Origin: Casuarina equisetifolia
Taxonomy: Eukaryota; Streptophyta; Magnoliopsida; Fagales; Casuarinaceae
NCBI GenBank assembly: GCA_028551475.1
Contig: CM052357.1
Coordinates: forward strand, 12,199,931 to 12,263,930
Length of the DNA: 64,000 nucleotides
Direction of reading: 5' to 3'
Position 1 is the stretch's first letter. Each line of letters begins with the position of its first letter. A program made the position numbers and the translations under genes. Positions 1-12,300 of the stretch are shown here, one piece after another. The notes under the pieces were generated by a model. The model worked only from the letters and a program-made list of their open reading frames with translations, searched no databases and was not told the origin of the DNA.

Positions 1-728
1 CTCCACTTTTGAAGTTTTAAAATTCGTCTCAGATTATTATTATTATTATTGTAATTTCTACTTATTTTTGGGAATAGTAGCTTTGAAATGTGTCCAATCA
101 AGTTCGCCCGTGCCGGGTCATGAGATAATTACCCAAGTTGCTTGAGTTTGAAATTATTTTTATTTGAAAGTGATTTCTAAAATGTCTTATTAATTGATTA
201 AACACTGATCACTTACAATTTTAATAATATGACAATGGATTATTAAGTTTAACCCTTTCTAGTTGATTTGATTAGAGTATCATCAAATAATTAACTATTT
301 TCGATAATCAATAATAAATGGTGTAAATTTTTTTAATAAATAATTTGATTTGTGTGGATAACTATCATTTTTCCATATTGGTTGTACACTTATATTTCAA
401 ATAAGAAAAAAACAAATGAAAATTTATTTAAAATTCACTTAAGCAATAAGGATTGTGTTAGGACCTAAAAGTAAGTGAATCTATTATGCTAACAAATTTA
501 AGATTTTTAATTAAATGATTGAATTTTTATAATTATTGAAATTAATCGAAAGTGACAATATTACCTAATAAATGTCATAATTTTTAAGATTTTCTCAAGC
601 ACAGAAATAAGAAGAATTAACAAAAACCCGGGGGTTGGTCGCAATAAGATAGAAACACGGACCGGTATGCAAAAGGAAGCTTCCGGGAAAGAAGCAGGAA
701 AGTCCAATGACAGCAGGACTGGAACGGA
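1..728. other. AT-rich intergenic DNA
   Basis: No gene is visible. A short ATT/TTA trinucleotide microsatellite lies at about 34-51. The rest is low-complexity AT-rich sequence with no convincing coding frame. The last 100 bases are noticeably more GC-rich and form the proximal promoter of the small gene that starts at 893. Confidence 0.6.
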
Positions 729-738
729 GTATATAAAC
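729..738 (+). promoter_or_regulatory. TATA box of the small conserved-protein gene
   Basis: The sequence gtatataaac is a strong plant TATA box. With the usual spacing of about 30 bases, transcription would begin near 760-770. That leaves a leader of about 125 bases rich in C and T before the ATG at 893, a typical plant 5' leader composition. Confidence 0.7.
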
Positions 739-892
739 CTGGCGGCCCGCCTTTCCCATTCCCTCAAACCAATTCTTGTTCAGTTTCCTGGCTCCTACGG
801 CAGCCATCTCTTCTGAACAACCCGAGTCTTTCTCCCTCTGTGCCAAGAGAGCCAAGAAAGAGGAAGAGAGAAAGCCCCGTATAAGATTGCAG

Positions 893-1150
893 ATGGCGAC
901 GACGATGGGAAAGTTTGTGGAGTTCTTGGATTTAGGAGTGAGAATAGCGGCAAGATTTCACTCTCACTGTCCCCAAACAGCGCGCCTGTACTACCACCCT
1001 CCCTCATCTCATGAAGGCCGTCAACGCGACCACTCCCAGGATAGCCGCCATCCTCCGCTTGAGGATTCAACCCGTCTGCCCGCCTGTAATTCGGAGGCGG
1101 CAGCAATGGGATTCCGAAACAACGAATTGATTTTTCTTGTTGTCGAGTGA
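893..1150 (+). CDS. Small conserved plant protein of unknown function (85 aa, single exon)
   Basis: I chose the ATG at 893 over an upstream in-frame ATG at 776 because only the part from here on resembles a family I recognise: short plant proteins with a core like MGK(F/Y)VE(F/L)[25 protein letters not shown] second in-frame ATG at 905 begins exactly at MGKFVEFLD and may be the real start, giving 81 residues. After the conserved N-terminal half comes a polar His/Ser/Arg-rich stretch, then a hydrophobic C-terminus (ELIFLVVE). There is no signal peptide or membrane span. The biochemical role is unknown; some relatives are known to me only as stress-type small proteins. The strong TATA box at 729 and C/T-rich leader support a real gene. 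It is divergently placed to the M16 peptidase gene, whose 3' end lies 2.2 kb away. Confidence 0.72.
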   Translation: MATTMGKFVEFLDLGVRIAARFHSHCPQTARLYYHPPSSHEGRQRDHSQDSRHPPLEDSTRLPACNSEAAAMGFRNNELIFLVVE

Positions 1151-3371
1151 AAAGGATAAAAGGAAATTACTCATTCAAATATAGCTAAAGAAAAGGAAAT
1201 TGCTCATTACATGTACGGAATTCTTTTATTCTTCGAAAGTTTTGATTAAACTGATATTCATTATTTTAGACTCCCATTCATTTGCGATGTTGATTCGTGT
1301 TCAGTGTATCCTTTTGCCCAATTCATCTTTTGCTCTAATTCGTTCAAATTCGTGGCGGACAATTGTTAGGTTCTTGAATTTCAAGACAAACACACGAAAA
1401 GTTAGGGTTGGACCTCTTCTTTTCTAATAAATTTCCTGAATTCATCCATCCCCCTTCCTTTAAAAAAGGAAAAACGACAAATAACCATTGATTATCAGCC
1501 AAATATCATGGACTAATAAATATTCCAAGCGCTTTTTAAGGAGAGCATGATTACCGTTCCCTTGCAGGTGAATATGAAGAAAGGTACTCAAAACCCACAT
1601 GATTTGGATGAGTGTTTATTTACTTTAATATCAAAATCTGGTAGATTATAAAATAATCTTAAAGCGTTGATTTCAGACACGTTATTAAAAATGTTCGTTT
1701 ACAAGTGTTTTTGCAACAGAGGTGATAGTTTATGAAATTCAGTTTAATTCAAAGATTTTAATTCTTTCTTTCTTCCAGATCTCGTAAATCACATACATAT
1801 GTTATCTAATTAAGTTATAATATAAATGTACGTATGACATAAAATTGAATTAAACTAGTTTGAGTTTGAAAAAAAATAAAAGTAGCACTATGCGGTTTCC
1901 TATTGTAATTTAACTTAAGTCCTTGAATTTCTAATTTTAACAACTAGCCATTGAGGTTTTTGCTAATACTTCAAATTCTTTTGATACATATAAAATGGCT
2001 TTTTTGATCAAGTAGACAATTTATCATCTCACATTTTTACTGATGCGGATCCGCATCAGATGTCATGATGTAACAATAGGTTTCATACCATTCATCTAAG
2101 TAGAAATGAAAATCTAAGAAAATTGTCTCATTTACAATATTAGGTGATACGAATTTTGAAGGAAAATGTTTTGGTGACAAATGAAAGGATAAAACCCATA
2201 AGGGATGACTAAGTAACACCTCTAGTGAGGCCAGGCCTGAATTAAAGAGATTTTTGGTTGTTCGATCACATCGTCATGTAAGGACTATCTAAGTCAGGTG
2301 AATTGCCAACATCAAAACCAAGGATATTAAAAGTCAACCAATCCTAGCATTGACAACTTTGGTCAGAGCTCAGCCAACTTGGTTGATTTGGTCAGAGAAG
2401 TCATCCTGAATATGAATTCAAATTAATCAACATCAGATTTGTCTCATATTGACAATACAAATTCATAAAGTTCGACAAAATATAAACTAAGGTCTTCAAC
2501 CTTAGACCAATTCAAATAGTTTAGCTTTCGAAAAGACCACGGACTATTGACCTGCATTAAGTAAACATTTGGTCATGTGTTTTAATCTTAGGACAGCCCT
2601 ACTTCAGATTACCCTCTAACGGGATGTCCAGGTCGGTTGCTGGTTACATCCTTCCATACCCTTTCAAACCTTAAATCCAAGATTTCCAGTTTTATGTCGA
2701 TAGATATAACTTGAAATACTATCAATGTGACAAACGAACCTTCAGTAATGTTGGCTGTTAAACGGACAGAAGGGTTCATTCTAAATACAATCAAAACCTA
2801 AGAAGTTTATCATCTAAGGAAAAACGACGTAAAATTACTAAAATGATGTATAGAATGATTGAACCATCCACGACTCCGGGAATTCATTCAGCATCATGCA
2901 ACTTTTGGATTACAAACATAAAAACACCGCAGCAACATTAACTAGTAAAATTACAAGACGTTTAAACATCAATTTTCCAAATCCATAATCAGGCTTCTAG
3001 AGCAGAATCCATGTTCGAACCAGTTTCGCCTGGAGGTGTTAGAATTTAATCGATGGCCTGCGGTGTGAAGTTTATTTAAATAAAAAACATCCTTATAGGT
3101 GGCCTCACTAGTTTCAAATACGATGTTGTGATTGAATCAAAGGAAAAAACAGAAAAAGTAACGATATGATTTTAATGCAACAATGGATATATGTTTTGTT
3201 GTCTAGAATGACAAATGCAACTGCTTAGCCAAATTGACTTCCAGGTCACCGACTATGTACCGCTGAGATGGGTAAGCTTTGCTTTCTGCTTGTTCAGCAT
3301 TCTAAAACTGCTTCGGCAATTGAGACGGCAGAAGTTCCGTTTCCTTGGTCAATTTGATGGAGCTCAAAACT
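1151..3371. other. Intergenic DNA with a repeat-like stretch around 1880-2230
   Basis: No coding region is supported. The stretch near 1900-2060 has the wording typical of dispersed plant repeats ('..taagtccttgaatttc..'), and a perfect 20-base palindrome is centred at 2049/2050. The last few hundred bases should include the 3' UTR and polyadenylation region of the minus-strand peptidase gene ending at 3372. Confidence 0.45.
2040..2059. repeat. Perfect 20-bp palindrome
   Basis: ctgatgcggatccgcatcag reads the same on both strands; the symmetry stops at the next base on each side. It sits in otherwise AT-rich DNA inside a repeat-like stretch, so it may be a cruciform arm or an internal part of an old mobile element. 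Confidence 0.85.
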
Positions 3372-6300
3372 CTACAATTTCACATGGCCAGAGACTCCTC
3401 TGAATGAACCATAAAGAGGTTGTGATCTTCTGAAACTGAATATATCATCTATTCTCATGGAGTAGCGCCCTGATGCATTTCTATCTGCTGTGTACTCCGA
3501 ACGATGTAGGTTTCCATACACTCCAATACTCAATGATCTCCTCTGAAGAGCACCAACTTTTATATTGTCATTGAAAAAATCAATCAAATCTTGTTTCTCC
3601 ATCTGCCTTAGTGCTGCAACCTGTTTGAACATCAACCAAAAGAGTCAACTACTTTACTGGAAGTCTTCAGAATAAAATGATTGTTTTACTCAGCTCATGT
3701 TCTCGAGTATATCATTCCATTCCCATGATTAAGAGGTCAAACATTGTAAATGACAAGTTTTGAGCGATGTTTTGCCTCTTAAATACACATTCTTCCCAGA
3801 AATTATTGCTGCAATTATTAACTATCACTAGACAACATTATTTTTATATTATTTAAAAGATAAGGACTCCTTTAATACTTGGGAAAAATTACCCATAGCA
3901 TCAGTAAAAAGATCAGATAGAATATGTTGATACCTCAGATTCTTTCCTATCAAACTTGAGAGTCCCATCATAAATCTCTTGCCAGAAAAATCTAGATTCT
4001 TCTCGTAAGTTCTTGTGTTTCTCCAGCTTCATATCAATCAATGCGTTCACGTTGCTCTGCATGACAAGCACTTTAGCGGATAGATCCAATGAACTTAATT
4101 AAAACTTCAAAAATGCTAAGGCACACCTTTACAAACATGAATAGAAGATAAATGTAATATGTGCCTGTTGAATCTACTTTTTCTATTTATTCTTCATCTA
4201 TGATTCCTTACGATGAGTTCACCAACGATTATCCTTAAAAAGAAGAATGTTATCCCATACTGTCTGACCTTCCACTTAGAGGGAATCATTTCTGATTTGA
4301 GTGCATTGAAGATTGACATCAAAGAAAAGCTATTACATTTCTACCAATTATATAGGAAGACAGGAGGAAAACACAGGCTTCCTTCTGAAACAATGCAAGT
4401 CATAATGAACTCACATAAACAAAAAATATTACTAATGGTAAGGCTTTTCCCACCTTGAATTCATCATTGGTCATCTCATGAAGTTGAGTCTCAAGCGTCT
4501 TGAGAAATGCCTCAACTCTTGAATCAATATTTCCTGGACCCTGTTAAGATCAAGAGAGTGTACATAAGGTCAGGCAAGAAGTCCACGGTGTATAGAGAAC
4601 AAGCGATGCTATATACCTTCGCTGTTGATTGGATGATCATCTGAACTCCTCGGATACCAGAATCATTCCTACATTGTGAGAAACTTGAGAATCATCAAAG
4701 AGAGGGCAAATTCCATATGGGGCATCCTAATTAGGGGAAACAAGCTCTACACACCTCTGCAGCAGCACGGTAACGTACCCAAGCTGCTCAACTGTTCTAA
4801 GCTGGTGGAAGGCAGGCTGCTTTGCAACGAGGGCAAAAAGCTGAAGCTTCACATTCATCACATAATCATCGTGGTGAACCTACACAATTTTCAACAGAAG
4901 CATACAAAAGTAGAACCACCAATGAGATATTTTGTCCAGATCCAAATATCACAAATGAGCACAAGAATATAACTTGCAAATCATGCACAGAATGGAAGTG
5001 AAATTCATTCTTTCTCGGCAGAATACTATATCGGGGGTTCTGGTGGTGCAATGTGCTCCCACCCTACCTTGCTTTTCTATCAAAATTGATATTTCAACTA
5101 TTGTGGTTGGGTCAAATAATTCAATGGAATAGTAACCAAAAAGTTTCAGTTGACTAAGTTTTCTATAGGAGTCGTATACTGTAGAAGAACCTAAAATTTT
5201 TGGTAGGGAAAATAGCAGCTTTAAAGATTTAGCCCAATTGTCCGATAGATGGATTTTTTAAGAACATCTCACTATGACAAAGCAAGAGTGAAAGCCCAAA
5301 TTAAAAATTAACAGCCAACAACCTCAGGAGTCACAAAATTTGTGACAAACTCAAATAGAATGGAAGTTATTTGAACAGATTGCTCCACCATTTAACTGGA
5401 CCATACCACTTTTCAGTGTCAAGTAAAATTACCTGAATATAGTGTACAAGGGCAGAATTCTCATCATTTGAATTAAGGCCTTCTGCAGGGTAGAAGTAAC
5501 TCATGCCCTTTTCAAGTTTGACAACTCTATTTGTGACATGTTGGGATGAGAATAAAGGTTGGCATAGAGGGGTTGCACCTCCAAAGAAAACATCTTCAAC
5601 ATGCTGGATCATTGATTGTGCTTCACTTGGTTCAATGTTTCCTGGAGAAAAGAAAAATTGTAGCCACAAACTGAAATTAAAACCCGGACAAGAATGGCAG
5701 ATATTCCCCAAATATCTGCAAAAAGTTTAAGACTTCAAAAACCTGCTATATAACACTCAAGAAATGCCCTTGAGAGAATCATTGGAGCAAATTTTGCAAG
5801 ATCTTCAGCTTCAAGACGAGGAAGAACCTCAAGTTCTTCCATCCAAGGCCATGTCTGGTCTTGTAAAATTAAAGAGCAGTAGTACATAGCCTGCTGATAG
5901 GGTTGTTGGAACTTGAAATTTTGGTAATCCTTCATAACCATTTCCTGAAAAAATAGAATTTCTATAAAAAATCATTATGCTTTCAATGAACATATTGCTT
6001 GAGATATTTTGATTGACTCCCCAATTTATCTGCTGCTATAGATGAACCCCTCTTCAAATGAAAACAGATCATGGAAGGAAGACGTACAGTGTCTTCAAGA
6101 TAAAAAATACAAAGTAAAACAAATCAATAAAAATGACCAATATGGGTCCCTTCAAGTGGAAAGAAAGCTCTCTCGAGGAAAATGGACTAATCAATAAGCC
6201 CATAAGATATATCTAGGAACTAAGCATGGAGTATTAGTGGAGCCATGTACACAAACATATATCTAGGAACTATGCTTTTCCTTTCCTTTCCTTTTCTTTC

Positions 6301-9300
6301 CAGGCGGTGGGGGTAAGGGAATCAAATGGGAACTTCTTTTACCTTCTAAGGAGGTTCTGATAAAAACAAGGGCATACCTACAATTAAGGTACTAGCAATA
6401 TAGTTGCACAGATGCAGTAACATGTAAATCTTTACTGCCTTGCTCAGTTCGCAATCTTTATGGACACAGACAAAGAAAAAATTCTATTTTCTAAGTGATG
6501 ATATGAACTTTGTGGAAGAAAGGAACTCTAAAATATCTCAATCATCATGGACTGTTTTGCATGTGCTTTGATGGATCCAGATTGTCAATGAGCTTCTTCC
6601 ATAGCTGTGATGCACACAATAAGCGAATCAGATCCTAGCATGGGTGGCCAGATAATATTGGACGAATTAGGTCTTCCAGGAAGTTCAAAGCTGGGTGTGG
6701 AAGCTTCAGGATCTATGACTATAAAACACTTCTGTGGAGTCAGTTTCTACAAGAGGGCACTCTAAGATTTAGGAAGGGGCAAAAGCCTTAGAGTAATGAT
6801 AGCTGGAACCCTATCATATCATTTAAGAAAGACAGATTACTTTGGATACTTGATGACGATTGGGAACCTTTCTGCCATGACTAGAAAAAGAGAAAGCTAC
6901 AAGGTTCTCATTCACCGGAGGTTTCTTTATCCAAAGTTGCTAGATTGCAAGGAAAATGCTTGCCCTGTCTGATGGAACCCAACAATAGGTTGAATATTAC
7001 TAACTACTGTTGGTCTAAGCTTTCAACAGGAAAAAGGGTTTTAATTTTCTTGTGACCAAATCAAAAGCAAGAAGGCTAAACAGGTATCTGTGAGAACTAG
7101 TATATCTTTCAAGAGACGCATAGTATATTTGGTTTCTTTGACTTTCCAAGCAAGGGTGGAGCAGAAAGCAGATGGCATTGAGTCTATATGACAGAAACCA
7201 GATCAGTCAATGGAAGACCCAAGGCCAATATACCCAATGCCCATCTTCTGTGAAGACATAATGCCAATATGCCAAATGCTGAGGTTCTCTGAAGACCTAA
7301 TGCCAATATGCAAGATGCAGTTCTTCTTGGGAAGACCTAATCCACTTAATAGTATCCTGTCTACCTGTCGAGAATCTGCCTTTGCTTCATGTGTGTGTCA
7401 AAGGAACAGAAGTTTGTCAACAACCGAGAAGAACACCAAAATTTTAGAACACAACCCCTGCCCCCCTCCCGTGGAGTGCCACAAGCCTAGCCTCGCCTTT
7501 CTTTTTTTCCCTCAACAACCTTCCCTGAATTAGCCAACAGAATTCTGCTTGATAAATGTGCATGGATTGTGAACTGGGAGGTGGCATGAAGATCTACATG
7601 CTATTGTCTTAGTGCAATTAAATTGCTTGTACCTTAATTAGGTTGTTGCAATGGCCTTGTTTGTATCAAGAGTAATAACATGAAAGGGGAAGAGAACACA
7701 GTTTGGAACCCCCAGCCAAGAAGGAAGAACTTGCCATTGCAACCCCCCCGTCTACCAATACTTTAGTTTTTGAAAAGCCCACCATCAGAATTTTGATGTA
7801 AGTGGTGCAAAGTATGCATTAAACTACAAACCATATCTCGTGCTCAAAAGTGTAAAAATTGAAACAGTAACATAAATTTAAAGCCTGCAGCAAAGACAGA
7901 AAGCTACATTGAGATGCAGTAGAGGCACTCCAAATGACAAGCAGTGACAAAATGGAAAAAACAAACACATAAAGATACACAAAGCAATGATGAATAACTG
8001 AAACAAGGGATAATGACGGAACCAATTTCCATCATTCATTTATGTGCTGCCACAAATCCAAATGATTGATTCTAAGCTCAGCCCCAGCAGACTTGCTGTT
8101 CTATGTTGAAGTTAAAAGTGATAAATTTCATGCATGTGAAACCATGCGCTTGATTTCTCAAGTTAAAGAACCCAGCAGAGGTTTAGGTGGGGAAAGACGA
8201 ATCCATGGGCCAAGCATGGACCGATAAACAGTTCCACATAAGGAAATGTTCAACAGGAAAACAAACCATGATCAAATACAGAGCAAGCTAGGAATAACCC
8301 AACCAATTCCTGAAACACTAGTCAGTGCTTACAGCAAACCATAGAAACATTTGAACAAGGTAGAAAGTTGGGACCTTCTAGACCAAATAGGAAATACCTT
8401 TATCACAGAAAACCTGTCATGTTTTACTTCAAATCTTGCGACCTTTTCCACAACAGTTTCCAATAAGGTCCTCAGCTTGTGGTTGTAGCCAACCAGAGTC
8501 ACCTATAGGAGAAAACAAAAGAATTATAATATGCATCCATTCTATCCCAGGATTTGAGAGGGGAAACAACTTGGAGAGTAGACAGAGTGAGAGGGTAATG
8601 AGATAGAAGAAAAACTAAAACTGAAAACGGTTGACATAAATTTTCGCCTCCAGTCACAAATATAAGCATATTCCCGAGCGTGTTTAACAAGACAGGGTTA
8701 GTCTCTGGAAAAAAGACATCAAACTCAAATTTGAAAACGTGGAAAAGGAGGAAATCTCTGCCAAGCTAATGATTGCAGTTCAATAATTTGTTAGACATAC
8801 CCAATCCAATGAAATCATTCATATTGCTGGACGATGCATATAACACCTAGATGAGTTGACAAGAATTTACCATAACAATGAAGGGAGTTCGCAGAATCAG
8901 AAGATCCCAATAAATATTTAATCATAATGTTTTACACAAAAAATGGATAAAAATTCCTCCTTACTGAAGAACAAATTTTTAGATCTCTATGACCTAGGAG
9001 TGCTGATACATAGGATATCCACCATTTTTGGAGCCCTTTTGTCAGATTGCACTCCAGTCCACCTTGTACTGAGCCTAATAATCCCAGTCCCTTTTTACTG
9101 CATTAAACTCTAAATTTTGCTCTAAGTAGATGATTTAGAAACTTCCAGAAGTCTGAAACCCTCCCTATTAAAGTTCCCAACTTTATTCATAACATGTTCT
9201 GTTCTGTTATTCAATCAAATACTCATATCTATCTTCGATATATGTTTACAACCTCCCGCCAAAAATTTGGAAGTCATGCCATCAGCATATAGACCTTAAT

Positions 9301-12300
9301 TTCGAGCTTTCTTAGATCAATATGAGTTAATTCTGTTCCTATTCCTAAATAATTGAAGTTGCGTGGCAATGAAATTAAAAGAATTTGAAACCTTAAAATT
9401 CAACAACTTTACTCTACTATCCGTGGCATATAGAGCCATGACATAAGATTAATTGAAGGAGAAACTGAGATAGGTTGCAGTGTTGTCTATGAATATCTAA
9501 CAGAGGATTGTAACTCAATCAAAAGAAAATTGATAAAGTGTTATAAAGATACCTGAAAACCAGAATCTGTCTGGCTTATGTCATAATATAGACCAGCAAC
9601 CTGGGCATAATAACCTGAAACAAACAAGCTATGAAGTTAAATCCTCTTGAATCATCTAGTTTATTTTTGAGGTCATAATATTTTACTTAATTTGTATTGG
9701 CCCTTTTCCAATGAAAGGATCTATTAAAAAATAGAAAAAAGAAAAAAAGAAAAAAAAAAAATACAAGAATGAGAACTCCCTGTTGGATCAAGTTATATTG
9801 TAAACCTCAGCTTCTCACCATATTCATTCAAGTAATCCATCAATAATCGCGTAAAAATATCAGTCAGAACAGCTGCTTCAGGGGAGTTGCCAGCATGAGG
9901 ACAATTGAAATCCATCCTTACAAATGCTTTTGGAGCAGAAAACATTGTATCGGGCTTGTACCATAATCTAGAATATGATGACTTTCTCAACATGACTGGA
10001 AATTTGACCTGTTTCAAAGGTAAATCAAGTCAGAAAAATAAAAAGAAAATGGTCAGGTGGACTTAACTTCTACTACTCATCATACCATCTCTGAAGCGTT
10101 CTTAAGTGACAGGTCAGTAGGAATAAAGACATTGGGTTTTGGAAGATGCAGATTTTCATTAGGAGCACTTGTCATCCATTCCTGCCATAAATATGAAAAT
10201 TTAGATAAACAGTTACCCTCAAACAATTTAAGTTCCCAAACCAACAGAATATACTCAATTGTCCAGTCAACTTTTAAGTAGAGGTTGTCAACAAACCTGA
10301 ATCATGGAACCAGTAATTTTCTCAATGCTATATGCAGTCCCATACCATGGCTCAACTTTGTTGGTATAACCTTCAAATTTTTTTGATTCCCAAAAGATTC
10401 TGTAGAAGCAGCTTATTAGGAAAAACAAACACTATGTAACCTTGTAAGCCCACCAGTTTGCAAATCCAAAACTGCCAACAGTGACACTGAAAAAGACCCA
10501 TTTGTAAGCATTACTTGGTCCACCTTGTATTGCTGGTCCTCTAAGCTTTCATTTACTTTATCTGAGTTTAAATTAAGAATGGTAATTTTGCCAACTAGTT
10601 ATTCTTGTTATTTGAAAGTCAAAACATTCAATAATATCCCTCCCTAAAAACTAAATTTGGAAAACAGGGACCAATATACAAGATGTAAGCAGTAGTAATG
10701 GCCCAGTTAACAGCAGCTGGGAAGGATATATTTAGACTGTAAGGAATAGATCTTATGGTCGTAAGATATATATGATGCACCTTTCGTCTACTGTTGTCAA
10801 ATACAACTATCATGTTTAAAATTCAAGCCTTAGGAAAAAAGGCTGAAAGGTCCAACAATGTAATCTTAGATGATAATGCTAATAACAGTGTAAAAAGAGC
10901 GAGATGGACCTTTTATCTTCTAAACATGAAATTATCATGTTCAAAATTTGGACTATTGAAAAAAATGATGAACGGTGCATCAGTTCTATTTGAGTGGACT
11001 ATGAAAGACGAGAACACAATTATTAGACTAATGCCAGACATGGCACCGATTACATGATATGAAGCGGTGTATTTCATATTATACAAAGCTGGGTATTACA
11101 TATGATATGGTATAAATTAAAACAGTTATTGCTATAATAAACTGTTATCAGCTTAATCTTTTACGAAAGTAAAGGTCATAGTTTTGAGCCCAAACTTCAC
11201 AAATCACTCCTACATCAATGAAATACCCAATACATTGACTCTTGTTGAAGGGGTTTTTGAGCCCATAAATTATGTATGGTTAGATATTAAATGCAATTTA
11301 TCCTCAATTACGAAATCAATTTCACAAGTTATGAGAAATTTGCAATTTAGATCTTATATGCAATATTCATAATCAGTACATCTGAATCACACACAGCATT
11401 AGCCAAAAATTTCACTTCATCTCCTAAACCTTAAGTGGGAAGGCAACTAAAACAAATTGTTTATACAAGATTTTGTCCATAAAAATAAAATTCAACTATC
11501 AATTATTCTTAGTACATAGTTCCAAGTAGTTTTCTGTTAATCATTAAAAGCACACATACCAAAAGACTGTAAGTGTAAACCCTCCAATGAAATCAATGAC
11601 AAATAAAATCCTGGAAACTTATGAATTTAACTAGTAGAATAAAGGTGATCCTAAAATATCATCGTAAAAGGTTTTACTTCCATTTTTACAAGCTAAAGGG
11701 AAATTGTAATTTAGAACTTCAACCACTAGTATAACGCTTTCCCTTATATGTGAACCTGAACTGTCCTTTTGATGAAATTTAGAATGAAACTATGATTCAA
11801 AATTAGAACTATCTCCTCTAAAAGAATGTTTAAATTACCATCTAAAAGTTTATGTTCATAAAAAATGGTGAATTATTTCCTCTATGAAAGCCACCATCCT
11901 AACAAATATTGAGAAGCAAATGAACATTAAATAATTTTAGAGGTATTTTGTTACAAGTGCTAAACTGTCATAAAGATGTATTGCATCCTAGCTTTGAAAA
12001 TGATGTCAAGAACAGAGGAATGAATTACCATAATTGAACATACAACTGTCTCAAACTTCAAACATAGTTCTATAAACAATACAGCTTACGACAGTAAACT
12101 CACCGGACATTTTCAACAGAGAGCCCCTCTAGTACCATCTGAATAGTCGCTGGATTGAAAATACTAGGCAAGTATGATCCCACCAGCCAATCTTTTGGGG
12201 GATATATCTGTAAACATTTGTATCATTAATTAAAGAAAATCATATTAATTATTGTAGCATTCCCACTCGTTCAAGATAATTGTAAAATAAATAACTCTGA

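Noticed and set aside
595-1106. Minus-strand open frames over the small gene
   Set aside because: They are shadows of the plus-strand gene at 893-1150; they have no family similarity, while the plus strand has a TATA box and a recognisable core.
7210-7533. 107-codon frame in intron 19 of the peptidase gene
   Set aside because: Created by a 39-bp tandem repeat inside an intron; opposite strand to the gene and no family match.
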